A stretch of DNA of 64,000 nucleotides from Parafannyhessea umbonata (GTDB lineage: Bacteria > Actinomycetota > Coriobacteriia > Coriobacteriales > Atopobiaceae), in contig NZ_JABAGR010000001.1 of NCBI RefSeq assembly GCF_012844235.1, positions 360,634-424,633 of the forward strand, read 5' to 3'. The notes under the pieces were generated by a model, which made no database searches, had not been told where the DNA came from, and was given only the letters and a program-made list of their open reading frames with translations. The stretch's first letter is position 1. Each line of letters starts with the position of its first letter. Both the position numbers and the translations under genes were made by a program. Below are positions 15,891 through 24,932 of this stretch, piece after piece.

Positions 15891-17177
15891 ATGGCCATGA
15901 CGCAAGCGGATGACAGGCTGGTGCAAGGCGAGGTCAGGTACGTCGAGTACGGCGACGATGCCGTGGCATACCTGTCCGCGCGCGACCCGCGCATGGCGGA
16001 CGCCATCGCCAGGATCGGGCACGTGTGGCGCGTGCGCGACGACGACCTCTTTCAGGCGGTAGTCCACAGCATCGTGGGGCAGCAGATCTCGACGCGCGCG
16101 CAGGCGACGGTGTGGGCACGCATGCGCGACGGCCTTGGAACGGTGGATGTGGCGCACGTTGCGGCCGCGAGCGTCGAGGAGCTGCAGGCGTTTGGGATGA
16201 CATACGGCAAGGCGGGCTACATCCGCGACTTCGCCCTGCGCGTTCAGGATGGCTCGTTCGACATCGCGGCGGTGGAACGCATGGGTGACGACGAGGCCAT
16301 AGAGGCGCTTGCGTCGCTTCGCGGCGTGGGCAGGTGGACGGCAGAGATGATCCTGACCTTCTGCCTGAACCGTCCGGACGTGTTCGCGTTCGACAACCTT
16401 GCCATCCAGCGCGGCCTGCGCATGCTCTACCACCACCGTAAGATCACGCGGAAGCTGTTCGAGAGGTATCGCCGCCGGTTCAGCCCGTACTGCAGCGTCG
16501 CGAGCCTGTATTTGTGGGAGGTGGCCGGAGGCGCGCTTCCGGAGCTTCGCGACCTTGCGCAAAAGACAAGGCCCGCGCGCATGGCGGGCGAGAAGAACGG
16601 CGGTGTGGCCCGGAAGATCGTGCGGAAGGGGGGCTCTGCCCCCCGGAAGGTTGCTGGGACTGGTACGGGTACGACGTATGTGACGACGTTCGAGACGGGC
16701 GTGATAGGCAACCTGACGCTCGCGAGCGACGGGGAGCGGATCTCGCACTGCTGGTTCGAGCATGACAGGAACTGGGATGCGGATGTTGCCGAGGCGTACG
16801 TCCGCAAGGACGACCTGCCCGTGTTCGACATTGCCCGCCGCTGGCTGCGAGGGTACTTCGCGGGGGAGAGGCCCGATCCTGGCGAGCTGCCGCTCGGGCT
16901 TGTGGGGACGCCCTTCAGGATGGTGGTGTGGGGGCAGCTGCTCCAGATTCCCTATGGACGGACCGTGACGTACGGAGAGCTTGCGGAGAGGGTCGAGTCC
17001 CAGACGGGAAGGCGTACGTCCGCACGTGCCGTGGGAGGGGCTGTTGGACACAACCCCATCTGCGTGATAGTGCCGTGCCACCGGGTGATTGGCGCAGGAG
17101 GGAGCCTGACGGGGTTTGCCGGCGGCATCGAGGTGAAGGCCAGGCTCCTTGCGCTCGAGGGGGCGAAGATGGGGTAG
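15891..17177 (+). CDS. Fusion of AlkA-type DNA glycosylase and O6-alkylguanine methyltransferase
   Basis: This 428-residue protein joins two alkylation-repair enzymes. Residues 1-225 are an HhH-GPD 3-methyladenine glycosylase II, with hairpin-helix-hairpin LRGVGRWTAEMI (143-154) and catalytic Asp168 in FAFDNLAI. Residues 263-428 are an Ogt/MGMT suicide methyltransferase, with the active-site PCHR (395-398, nucleophile Cys396) and the preceding VGGAVGHNP loop. The linker (about 228-262) is rich in Gly, Lys and Arg. One polypeptide would excise alkylated bases and dealkylate O6-methylguanine. The N-terminal Ada-type regulatory zinc domain is absent. The start follows from the promoter at 15826-15854. 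Confidence 0.92.
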   Translation: MAMTQADDRLVQGEVRYVEYGDDAVAYLSARDPRMADAIARIGHVWRVRDDDLFQAVVHSIVGQQISTRAQATVWARMRDGLGTVDVAHVAAASVEELQAFGMTYGKAGYIRDFALRVQDGSFDIAAVERMGDDEAIEALASLRGVGRWTAEMILTFCLNRPDVFAFDNLAIQRGLRMLYHHRKITRKLFERYRRRFSPYCSVASLYLWEVAGGALPELRDLAQKTRPARMAGEKNGGVARKIVRKGGSAPRKVAGTGTGTTYVTTFETGVIGNLTLASDGERISHCWFEHDRNWDADVAEAYVRKDDLPVFDIARRWLRGYFAGERPDPGELPLGLVGTPFRMVVWGQLLQIPYGRTVTYGELAERVESQTGRRTSARAVGGAVGHNPICVIVPCHRVIGAGGSLTGFAGGIEVKARLLALEGAKMG

Positions 17178-17183
17178 CGACGT

Positions 17184-17217
17184 GGGACCGCATCCCTGAC
17201 GATGGCGATGCGGTCCC
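17184..17217. terminator. Bidirectional terminator hairpin
   Basis: GGGACCGCATC (17184-17194) pairs perfectly with GATGCGGTCCC (17207-17217), between the converging repair-fusion and LOG genes. No long U-run is present on either strand. Confidence 0.7.
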
Positions 17218-17236
17218 GGCTCTCGGGATGTCTTGC

Positions 17237-18016
17237 CTATCCGTTCAGGATTTGGCTCATGGCGATGTCCGCCGCCTCCTTGGGATCATCCGTCAGCGTG
17301 AAGAGGTCGACGTCCTTGGGCGAGATGTTGCCCTCGGCGAGCATGGACCCACGAATCCAGTCGAAGAGGCCCTGCCAATAGCTGGTGCCGAACAGTACGA
17401 GTGGAATGCGCGGGGACTTTCCGGTCTGAACGAGCGTCAGGCCCTCGAACGCCTCGTCCAGCGTCCCAAAGCCCCCGGGGAATATGACCGTGCCCTGGGA
17501 GTACTTCATGAACATGGTCTTGCGTACGAAGAAGTAGCGGAAGTTCATGCCGAGGTTGATCCAGTTGTTGAGGCTCTGCTCGTGGGGGAGCTCGATGCCG
17601 AGCCCTACGGAGGTTCCGCCCACTTCCGCCGCCCCACGGTTTGCGGCCTCCATGATCCCGGGGCCTCCTCCGGTGATCACGGCAATGCCATGCCTGGCCA
17701 CCTCCTGCGCACATTCGCGCGCAGCCTTGTAGTACGGGCTGTTCTCGCTCGTGCGGGCGGAGCCAAACATCGAGACTGCGGGCCCCAGCTCCGCGAGCGC
17801 GCCGAAGCCGTCCACAAACTCCGCCTGGATGCGAAGTACGCGCCATGGGTCCGTGTGGAGCCACGAGGTGTCCTTGTCGGGCGCAAGGAGGTGGGAGTTC
17901 GTGCTTTCCTTCGGAATCATCTTGCCACGCATGATGACGGGGCCACGGTGGTATGGGGGCTCGAAGTCCGGCTCCTGCTCGCGCGGCTCGTCCTTCTCGG
18001 CATCTTCGTCTTGCAT
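17237..18016 (-). CDS. LOG-family (TIGR00730) Rossmann-fold protein
   Basis: This 259-residue protein carries both signature motifs of the family: GGGPGIMEAANRGA and PGGFGTLDE. Members studied biochemically are cytokinin-riboside 5'-monophosphate phosphoribohydrolases or general nucleotide 5'-monophosphate nucleosidases that release the base from AMP-like nucleotides. The N-terminal ~75 residues are an acidic, poorly conserved extension. It is transcribed alone, convergent with the repair-fusion gene and divergent from the Crp-type regulator. Its cellular role in bacteria is not settled. Confidence 0.88.
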   Translation of the reverse strand: MQDEDAEKDEPREQEPDFEPPYHRGPVIMRGKMIPKESTNSHLLAPDKDTSWLHTDPWRVLRIQAEFVDGFGALAELGPAVSMFGSARTSENSPYYKAARECAQEVARHGIAVITGGGPGIMEAANRGAAEVGGTSVGLGIELPHEQSLNNWINLGMNFRYFFVRKTMFMKYSQGTVIFPGGFGTLDEAFEGLTLVQTGKSPRIPLVLFGTSYWQGLFDWIRGSMLAEGNISPKDVDLFTLTDDPKEAADIAMSQILNG

Positions 18017-18248
18017 GCTCTCTCGTTCCTATCCTTCTCGAATGTCTTTCGGTGTCTTGCGTTCTTCCGTGCGCAGTCTAGGGCAATGTGTCCGTGGGGC
18101 GCCGTGGTCTTTTTTGGCTGACAAAGTCGTTATGCGGGCGTGACGTTTGCGCCGACGAGCGTAATCGCTTTGCGCGTGAGTGTGAGTGGTGTTAGGGTTG
18201 ATGTTGCAATGGCAACGGAAGTGGGTGCGGCTTATGCAGAGGGATGGC

Positions 18249-18950
18249 GTGAACAAGCGCTTCGCGCACTGTATGGACATGTTGGCGAAGAGCCCGCTCT
18301 TTGCGGGGGTCTCTCGCGAGGACCTTCCGCACGTGCTCGTGCTCATGCGGGCGCGGTGCCACTCCTTTGCCAAGGGGGAGGTGCTGCAGGGCTTCGGGGA
18401 GCCGTTTCGCTACGTGGGAATCCTCATGTCCGGCGAGGTCGAGGGGTCGTTCGACAGCGAGCGGTTCGACCGCATCAACGTGAATCGCTTCACCGCAGGT
18501 CAGATGTATGGTGCCGCGTTCGCGTGCGCCCGCGTTCCCGAGAGCCCCATCGAGCTCGTGGCGCTGCGCTCGACCGAGGTGGTACTGCTGGACGTGGGTG
18601 TGCTGGGCACGGGCGGACAGCCGGACGCACTCGAGGCGGTGCTTCTACGCAACCTCTTGGGCATTGTCTCGACGCAGAGCGTCTTTCTCAATCGGAAGGT
18701 AAGGATTCTGGGCCAACACAGCTTGCGCGACCGCATCGTGGTCTACCTGGGAGGGCTTACCGCAGATGCCGACGGTTGGGTGACGGTTCTCCTCTCCCAG
18801 ACGGCACTGGCCCAGTTCATAGGCGGCAACAGGAGTGCCGTCTCACGCGAGATGGGACGTATGGTGGACGAGGGCGTGCTCGAGCGGGATGGCAACCGGA
18901 TGAGGCTTGCGGGTCCGCTTGAAAGACGTCCGCGTCGGAGGCTTCCATAG
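18249..18950 (+). CDS. Crp/Fnr-family transcriptional regulator
   Basis: This roughly 233-residue regulator has an N-terminal cyclic-nucleotide-binding-like barrel (PLFAGVSREDLPHVL through VGILMSGEVEG) and a C-terminal winged helix (LSQTALAQFIGGNRSAVSREMGRM). No Cys cluster of the Fnr type is present, and the ligand-contact Arg of cAMP receptors is not obvious. It probably senses something other than oxygen directly or cAMP, as in many anaerobes. The start is uncertain: GTG 18249 has AGAGGG upstream, while ATG 18234 and 18199 are in frame without good sites. It is divergent from the LOG gene. Targets unknown. Confidence 0.82.
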   Translation: MNKRFAHCMDMLAKSPLFAGVSREDLPHVLVLMRARCHSFAKGEVLQGFGEPFRYVGILMSGEVEGSFDSERFDRINVNRFTAGQMYGAAFACARVPESPIELVALRSTEVVLLDVGVLGTGGQPDALEAVLLRNLLGIVSTQSVFLNRKVRILGQHSLRDRIVVYLGGLTADADGWVTVLLSQTALAQFIGGNRSAVSREMGRMVDEGVLERDGNRMRLAGPLERRPRRRLP

Positions 18951-19049
18951 CAATGGCGGGGCTTGCGTGAATGCCGTCGACGCTGCCAGTGTTACGCTTC
19001 CTGTTCCCTAGGGGCTGCCGACGAACGCGAATCGGTCGTGCCGGGAAAG

Positions 19050-19590
19050 TCAATGCGGTTGACGCGCATCCCTAACATCCCGTCGCAGCGGGCGCATCAA
19101 AAGCTTTCCTAGTCTGCCAATCGTGTTGAACACGAGCCGCCTTCCCGGAAAGCGGCGGGCTAGCTCGCATGCAAGCGTTCGCGCCTGCCAAGTGGTGAGG
19201 TAGTGGAACACGCCCGCCGCGAAGAAGACGGCGCCATCCGATCCGTCCACCTGTTCCATCCACGCGTGGTCGTTTAGGTTGCTCTTGATGTCGGTCTCGC
19301 GCCAGTCCGTGGGAAAGAGCTGTTCACGCATGTTGATGACATCCGGCATGTCGACGTTGTACAACTTGCACCTGCCGTTGTCGCAGGCGCGTCCCGTCTG
19401 GTCAAGGCCGCAGCCCATGTTCACGACCGCGGCGTGTGGGTGGGATGCCAGGTAGTCGCGAACTTCTCACTGCATGTCAAGCTGGCGCATGGCCGCCTCG
19501 AGGGCGCCAAAGTGGCTAACAAGGTTAAGAACACTATGCCGCCAGCGTGCAACGCGGCACGCCGGACGGCTGTTTGACGGGGTGAAGCGT
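19050..19590 (-). pseudogene. Broken class I SAM methyltransferase (Tcmp/LCM-like)
   Basis: The open part (to 19424) encodes a SAM-binding motif GCGLD, then an acidic-strand loop NVDMPDVINMREQLFP, and GAVFFAAGVFHYL, typical of the COG3315 O-methyltransferase family. Homologous-looking sequence continues upstream in the same frame (VRDYLASHPHAAVV before the motif, and HFGALEAAMRQLDM before that), but it is cut by an in-frame TGA at about 19468. The C-terminus also ends early in an Arg-rich tail. N-terminal truncation, an internal stop and a short C-terminus together indicate a decayed gene. Confidence 0.7.
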
Positions 19591-19616
19591 ATCCGTGGGC
19601 GTGGCTGCTGGGACCC

Positions 19617-21923
19617 TCAGTTCACGATGCTGCCAAACTCCAGGTAGTTGACGTAGCCCATGAGACTGTCCGCATGAGTGGCGGCGTCCGAGCCCTCAGT
19701 CGAGTCAGGGGACGCCAGGGGCTCGTCGTCTCCGTAGGCGTGCCACTTTCCACTCGCGTCCTTGTAGCCAATGAGACTCAGCACGGGCAGGTCGAGCTGC
19801 GACGCGAGGGACGCCTTCTGTCGTGCGGAGAGCGGCGCACCAATGCGATACATGAGCTCGTCACCCAGTGCGGAAATGGGCTCGTCCAGCGTCTGTCCCG
19901 CCTGCTCGTCGCCCGCGACGTCGTAGTTCGCCCACATGAAGTAGCTGGAGTGGAACATGCGCTCCGCGGTCGTGATGGAAGGCTCTCCCTCGTAGCCGAT
20001 CGTCGCGTACGGGCTTGCGGGCTTGGGCTGGTGGTCGCCAAAGAACAGCACGACCACGGGTCGGTCGAGCTTGCGAAGCTCCCCGATAAACCACTCGATG
20101 GCGTGGTCGGACTCCGTGGCGCATGCCAGGTACTCGTTCAGCTTCGAGTTGTCCAGGCTGGTGGCGCCCGCGGGCGAGAAGTTCGTGCGGTCCTTGCTCG
20201 GGATGGTGCCGGTGGTGAAGGGTCCGTGGTTCTGCATGGTGACGTCGTGGATGAACTGGGGCTTGTTGCTGGAGGCCAGGACGTCGAGCACGCGCTGGTA
20301 CGTCGCGCGGTCGCTCACGTAGCCGTTGTGGTACGTCTCCGCTCCGTCGAAGTCGTCGATCGTGAGGAACTTGTCGAAGCCCACCTGGCGGTACACGCGC
20401 TCGCGGTCCCAGTTCGTGCCCAGGTTGGGATGGATTGCCGTTGTCTGGTAGCCGAGCCGCTCGAACTGCCTTGGCATGCAGTCGACGTTCGTGAAGTCCC
20501 ACTGCGTGTAGGGGTACTTGTTCGATCCCAGGTAGTGTAGGTTCACGCCGCAGAGCGCCTCGAACTCCGAGTTGCAGGTGCCGCCGCCAAAGATCGAGGC
20601 GTAGGAGTCGCCGCGCAGGATGGCGTCGGTCGTGCCACTCTTCACGTAGTTGGGGCCCGCGTAGCCGGCTTCCGCGATGGCCTTGTAGACGGACAGGTCG
20701 CTGAACGACTCGTTCATGATGACCACGACGGACGGCTTCGTGTCCTCGAACTGCTTCTCGGCTGCCTTGCGCGCCGTTCCGGCCGAGGTGCTCGCACTGC
20801 TGCCGAGCGTCTTGCGATACCTCTTGACCAGGCTCTTCTCGGCCGCCTTCGCGGCCTTTTCCGTGTAGCCCTCTGGGACGGGGATGAGGCGTGCCTGGAA
20901 CTCCTTCACGAAGCAGGGGAAGAAGCCCTGCAGGGACGTGCTGTACAGGGAGTTCCAGTGGTTGAGGCTGACGCCGAAGTCAGCTCCGTAGCCGGGGACC
21001 GTTACGAAGAGCACGAGCGCGACGACGAAGGCAAGGCCGAGCGCGCCTCGTCGCACGGCGGGCACGGACGCCGCGTGGGCGAGCCATGCTCGGACGCCGC
21101 CGCGACGCGCGACCTCCGCATGGGCGGGCACGTGCCCGCCCTGGGCTAGCGCCTGCGGTGCCGGCGGCATGAGGTACGCGGCGCACGCGATGCCGGCCGC
21201 CGCGAACGCGAAGGCCTGTACCACGGCTGGCGTGATGACATAGACGTAGCCGCCGCTGACCTCCGCAGCGGTGCCAAGGGCCTGGAGGTCCGCCGGCGTG
21301 ATGTTGGCGTCCTTGAACAGGAACACGAAGTACTGCGCGATGCCGACGAAGAGCATGAAACCCACTCCGAGGGCGACGCCAGCCCCGCGACGCTGGAACA
21401 GGAAGTACAGGGCGAGAAGCGCAAGGCCGATGATGGTTGCCTCGATCGCCACGAACTGCGGCGCGATGTCGAGCCACGCGTCGTTCCACGGGACCTCGAG
21501 CGCAGCGCGGGAGGCCTCCTCGCAGAGGGCGAGAAGGACTATGGTCGCGGTCGTGTGGCATGCGGCCTGCCTGTGGGTGGGGATGCGCCGCGCGAGGATC
21601 GACGAGAGGTGCAGCCTGGGGAGGCAGACGATCCCAGCGATGAGGATGACGAGGGTGTTCGCCCGGAGGGAGGCGATGCCGCCGGAGTACAGGCCGCGTG
21701 CGCACCAGGCCCAGAGGAAGACGAGCGCGCCGAGAAACGGAAGCTCCCAGAGGAGGGTCGTGGGGCGGATGCGGGCAAGGACGGCCGGGGCGCCCTTCTC
21801 GCCCGCGTGGTGCGCCGCGACCGCGGCGCTTGCGAGCGCGTATGCGAGCGTTACGACGACAAGCACGACGACCTGCGCCATCACGGTTGGGCAGAACGCG
21901 GCCGAGCCATTTGTTCCCTGCAT
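19617..21923 (-). CDS. LtaS-type phosphoglycerol transferase / sulfatase-fold membrane enzyme
   Basis: This 768-residue protein has an N-terminal membrane domain with at least six hydrophobic helices (residues about 10-330) and an extracellular sulfatase-fold domain (about 400-740). Metal and catalytic motifs are MNESFSD, the nucleophile Thr in GGGTCNSEFE (about residue 444), MQNHGPF, and GDHQPKP (about 627). These match lipoteichoic-acid synthases and related phosphoglycerol transferases, which move glycerophosphate from phosphatidylglycerol to a glycan or lipid anchor outside the cell. It is longer in its membrane part than the roughly 620-650-residue Staphylococcus enzyme. Transcribed alone. 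Confidence 0.88.
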   Translation of the reverse strand: MQGTNGSAAFCPTVMAQVVVLVVVTLAYALASAAVAAHHAGEKGAPAVLARIRPTTLLWELPFLGALVFLWAWCARGLYSGGIASLRANTLVILIAGIVCLPRLHLSSILARRIPTHRQAACHTTATIVLLALCEEASRAALEVPWNDAWLDIAPQFVAIEATIIGLALLALYFLFQRRGAGVALGVGFMLFVGIAQYFVFLFKDANITPADLQALGTAAEVSGGYVYVITPAVVQAFAFAAAGIACAAYLMPPAPQALAQGGHVPAHAEVARRGGVRAWLAHAASVPAVRRGALGLAFVVALVLFVTVPGYGADFGVSLNHWNSLYSTSLQGFFPCFVKEFQARLIPVPEGYTEKAAKAAEKSLVKRYRKTLGSSASTSAGTARKAAEKQFEDTKPSVVVIMNESFSDLSVYKAIAEAGYAGPNYVKSGTTDAILRGDSYASIFGGGTCNSEFEALCGVNLHYLGSNKYPYTQWDFTNVDCMPRQFERLGYQTTAIHPNLGTNWDRERVYRQVGFDKFLTIDDFDGAETYHNGYVSDRATYQRVLDVLASSNKPQFIHDVTMQNHGPFTTGTIPSKDRTNFSPAGATSLDNSKLNEYLACATESDHAIEWFIGELRKLDRPVVVLFFGDHQPKPASPYATIGYEGEPSITTAERMFHSSYFMWANYDVAGDEQAGQTLDEPISALGDELMYRIGAPLSARQKASLASQLDLPVLSLIGYKDASGKWHAYGDDEPLASPDSTEGSDAATHADSLMGYVNYLEFGSIVN

Positions 21924-22148
21924 GTGAGAGTCCCTCTATCGAAGATGTGCCACAGCCTGCCATTGTAGTGCGAGCGGTGCGTCACGGCTTTTCTCGCCCC
22001 GCGGCAATCGCTTTGGGCAATAGCGTTCTATCGAAAATGCGCATGCGGAAAATTGAGCTGAAAAGTGGGTAGAAACAATCCATTGCTATGCTGAAATGGC
22101 AGGTTGCGGCAGTCGTGTTACGTCTTGTGCACGTCACGCGCGGCTCTG

Positions 22149-22176
22149 TTGACATTTCCTAGCAACACGATAGGAT
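22149..22176 (+). promoter_or_regulatory. Promoter of the amino-acid ABC operon
   Basis: A consensus -35 TTGACA (22149-22154) and a -10 TAGGAT (22171-22176) are 16 bp apart. The resulting leader is about 90 nt and GC-rich with several short complementary segments. I looked for known riboswitch patterns and saw none. The rest of the 349-bp divergent region (21924-22148) is AT-richer and shows nothing else that I can name. Confidence 0.65.
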
Positions 22177-22272
22177 TTACCGTGTTAGTGCACGGCCCGG
22201 TGCGAGTACCGGTCTCATTGTCGGGCGGGTCTTGCCCCGCTCCCACGGGTAACCCCGAAGGAAGGAACCCAC

Positions 22273-23259
22273 ATGTCCATCACCAATCCCCTTGACAAGA
22301 TCGTCGTCAGCAGGCGCCAGGCGGTTGCTCTTGGCCTTGGCGGCTTCGCAACCATGGGTCTTGCCGCGTGCGGTGGCAGCTCCGATAACGGCAGCTCCGC
22401 CTCCGGCTCCAGCGCCAAGAAGACCTCCGGCAAGCTGGACAAGGACGCGTACGACAAGCTCATCAAGGAGAGCTCCAAGCAGGCCGACGACGCCACCATC
22501 TCCGCTAACAAGTGGGCGTCCAAGGTGAAGAAGGCCGGCAAGCTGCGCGTTGGCGGCGTGCAGACCTCCGAGCTCTTCAGCTATCTAGATGACAAGGACA
22601 ACAAGGTTCGCGGCTTCGACGCCGGCCTGTCCCAGCTTCTGGCGGCCTACATCCTGGGCGACTCCTCCAAGATCGACCTGACGCAGGTCACCTCTGACAC
22701 CCGCGAGTCCGTCCTGCAGAACGACCAGGTTGACGCCGTGTTCGCGACCTACAGCATCAACGACGACCGCAAGAAGCTCATCGACTTCGCCGGTCCGTAC
22801 TTCACCGCGCGCCAGGGCATCATGGTGCTCGCGACGAACAAGGACATCAACTCCGTCGACGACCTCGCCGGCAAGAAGGTCGCCGTCCAGTCCGGCTCCA
22901 CCGGCCCGAGCATCGTGAAGGAGGAGGCGCCGAAGGCCATCCAGAAGCAGTACAAGACCGACGAGGAGGCCCGCGCCGCCCTGGAGCAGCACCGCGTGGA
23001 CGCCTACATCATCGACCAGACGATGCAGATGGGCTCCATGATCTCGAACCCCGGCAAGTACCGCCTGCTGAAGCAGCTCATCGGCCCGAAGGACAACTAC
23101 GGCATCGGCCTGCCGAAGGACTCCGACGCCGCAGCGTTCGTGAACGCCTGGCTGCAGAAGGTCGAGGACGACGGCGTGTGGGAGAAGCTCTGGAAGGTCT
23201 GCATGGGCACCCGCATCGGTCAGAAGACCGCGCCGAAGCCGCCCGCGATCGAGGACTAG
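22273..23259 (+). CDS. Polar amino-acid ABC transporter substrate-binding lipoprotein
   Basis: This 328-residue family-3 solute-binding protein is probably for glutamate or glutamine. The signal contains paired arginines (SRRQAVALGLGG) before a hydrophobic stretch and lipobox LAAC (Cys at about residue 33), followed by a Ser/Gly-rich linker. This suggests a lipoprotein exported by Tat or Sec. The mature part shows the family pattern GKLRVGGVQTSELFSY, RGFDAGLSQLLAAYILG and VAVQSGSTG. It is the first gene of the operon, separated from the permeases by a hairpin, a layout that yields excess binding protein over permease. The ligand is inferred from the family only. Confidence 0.9.
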   Translation: MSITNPLDKIVVSRRQAVALGLGGFATMGLAACGGSSDNGSSASGSSAKKTSGKLDKDAYDKLIKESSKQADDATISANKWASKVKKAGKLRVGGVQTSELFSYLDDKDNKVRGFDAGLSQLLAAYILGDSSKIDLTQVTSDTRESVLQNDQVDAVFATYSINDDRKKLIDFAGPYFTARQGIMVLATNKDINSVDDLAGKKVAVQSGSTGPSIVKEEAPKAIQKQYKTDEEARAALEQHRVDAYIIDQTMQMGSMISNPGKYRLLKQLIGPKDNYGIGLPKDSDAAAFVNAWLQKVEDDGVWEKLWKVCMGTRIGQKTAPKPPAIED

Positions 23260-23347
23260 CGTTTCTCGCCCACGTTTCGTGATTGTTCCAAAGCTGATAT
23301 TGGCTTGTGGACGTGGCGTTCGTGAGGGTATCTTGAAGACAGTGCTA

Positions 23348-23380
23348 AGAGGGGGCCTCCGTGCACGCACGGGGGCCTCT
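23348..23380 (+). terminator. Intra-operon hairpin after the binding-protein gene
   Basis: AGAGGGGGCC pairs with GGGGCCTCT around a CCGTGcacgCACGG core, with a short U-containing tail. It lies between the binding-protein and permease genes and probably causes partial termination or mRNA stabilisation. Confidence 0.65.
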
Positions 23381-23402
23381 GCTTTCAATGCGGGGGGTGA
23401 AC

Positions 23403-24062
23403 ATGAGTATTCAGGAGCTCTTCTCGCTCTATGGGGGGATGTACGTCAAGGCCTACGGGGCGACGCTCTGGATGACGGTGGTTTCCTACGTCGGTGCGAT
23501 GCTTCTGGCGCTTCTTGTCACGATCGCGCGCGTGAGCCCCATCTCGCCTTTGCGCAAGGTAGGGGACCTCTACGTGCAGATCTTCCGAAACGTCGCCACG
23601 ATATCGCTTCTGATCATCTTCTATTACGCGTTCCCGTACCTGGGCGTCGTGTGGAGCGAGCAGACCTGCGTCATTGTGGTGACCGTGCTGGTGGCGGCGT
23701 CGTTTGGCTCGGAGAACTTCATGACCGGCATCAACACCATCGGCGTGGGGCAGATCGAGGCGGCGCGCTCGTTGGGCCTGAGCTTTCGCCAGATGCTGAA
23801 GAACGTCGTGATTCCGCAGGCGCTGCGCTCGTCTGTGCTGCCCATGACGAACCTTCTGGTCGCCGTCATGCTGACCACGGCCATCGGCTCGCAGGTTCCG
23901 CTTGACCCGCAGGAGCTGACGGGGCTCGTCTCGTACATCAACACGATGTCCGTGGGCGGCATCCTGCCGTTTGCGGTCTCCGCCGTGCTGTACGCCGGCA
24001 CCGCGTTCCTGATCGGCCTTGCCGGAAACGCCATCGACAAGAGAGTGAGGATCCTCAGATGA
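23403..24062 (+). CDS. Amino-acid ABC transporter permease (first)
   Basis: This 219-residue inner-membrane permease is of the His/Glu/Gln/Arg/opine three-TM subfamily. The cytoplasmic EAA loop that docks on the ATPase is clear: INTIGVGQIEAARSLGLS, then PQALR. The sequence has about five hydrophobic segments. The start at ATG 23403 follows GGGGGGTGA; an in-frame ATG at 23361 lies inside the hairpin and is unlikely. Its stop overlaps the next start as ATGA, so the two permeases are translationally coupled and should form a heterodimer. Confidence 0.9.
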   Translation: MSIQELFSLYGGMYVKAYGATLWMTVVSYVGAMLLALLVTIARVSPISPLRKVGDLYVQIFRNVATISLLIIFYYAFPYLGVVWSEQTCVIVVTVLVAASFGSENFMTGINTIGVGQIEAARSLGLSFRQMLKNVVIPQALRSSVLPMTNLLVAVMLTTAIGSQVPLDPQELTGLVSYINTMSVGGILPFAVSAVLYAGTAFLIGLAGNAIDKRVRILR

Positions 24063-24907
24063 GTGCCGCAGACAGCGTATCCATGCGCGACGCGCTCTAC
24101 GAGGCCCCGGGTCCTCGGACAAGGCGTCGCATCGTGGTGGGGACCGTCGTCTCGTCCGTCGCGATCGTGGCAATCGTGGCGTGGGTCGTGGCGAGGCTGT
24201 ACGAGATGGGCCAGTTCGACTCTCGCTACTGGTATTTCTTCGCGCAGTGGTCTACGTGGCGCTTCCTGCTCATGGGGCTCGCCGGCACGGCGGAGGTCGC
24301 GCTGTGCGCCGGTGCCATCGCCCTCGTTCTTGGCATCCTGTTCATGCTGGGCAGAATCAGCCACAACCGCGTGGTGAGCACCGTCTTCCGCGTGGTCATC
24401 AACTTCTTCAGGGGCATCCCCTCGCTTCTGCTGATCTACTTCTTCTTCCTGGTCATCCCCAGCTACGGCATCAAGATGCCCTCGTTCTGGATGCTGACGC
24501 TGCCCATCGCGCTCACGGCGTCCGGCGTGCTCGCGGAGGTGTTCCGCGCCGGCGTGAACGCCGTGCCCAAGGGCCAGCGCGAGGCGGCGCTCTCCATCGG
24601 CATGACGGAGGGCAAGGTCATGCGCAAGATCATCCTGCCGCAGGCCATCCGCTATGTCATCCCGTCGCTCATCTCGCAGCTCGTCGTCGTGGTGAAGGAC
24701 ACCTCCGTCGCGTACGTGGTGAGCTATCCGGACCTGCTGCAGAACGCTCGCGTGCTCATCAGCAACTACGACGCGCTCGTCTCGGTGTACTTCGTGGTGG
24801 CGATCATCTACATCCTCATCAACTACGCAATCAACCAGTGGGCAGTCAACCTGGCGCGCAGAAGCGGCGCCAAGGTGGTCACGCGCTCGCAGGAGAACCC
24901 GGTGTAG
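24059..24907 (+). CDS. Amino-acid ABC transporter permease (second)
   Basis: This 282-residue partner permease has the EAA loop ASGVLAEVFRAGVNAVPKGQREAALSIGMTEGK, then PQAIRYVIP. Its N-terminal cytoplasmic extension of about 30 residues precedes the first membrane helix. It overlaps the previous permease by 4 bp and precedes the ATPase by 25 bp. Two unlike permease subunits with one ATPase and a lipoprotein binder match the Corynebacterium GluABCD layout, which imports glutamate; that is family knowledge, not proof of substrate. Confidence 0.9.
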   Translation: MSAADSVSMRDALYEAPGPRTRRRIVVGTVVSSVAIVAIVAWVVARLYEMGQFDSRYWYFFAQWSTWRFLLMGLAGTAEVALCAGAIALVLGILFMLGRISHNRVVSTVFRVVINFFRGIPSLLLIYFFFLVIPSYGIKMPSFWMLTLPIALTASGVLAEVFRAGVNAVPKGQREAALSIGMTEGKVMRKIILPQAIRYVIPSLISQLVVVVKDTSVAYVVSYPDLLQNARVLISNYDALVSVYFVVAIIYILINYAINQWAVNLARRSGAKVVTRSQENPV

Positions 24908-24932
24908 CCCGCACGCTTGATAGGAGCATCCA

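Noticed and set aside
22177..22272. Amino-acid riboswitch in the ABC operon leader
   Set aside because: The leader is GC-rich with small stems, but I could not match any known aptamer core.
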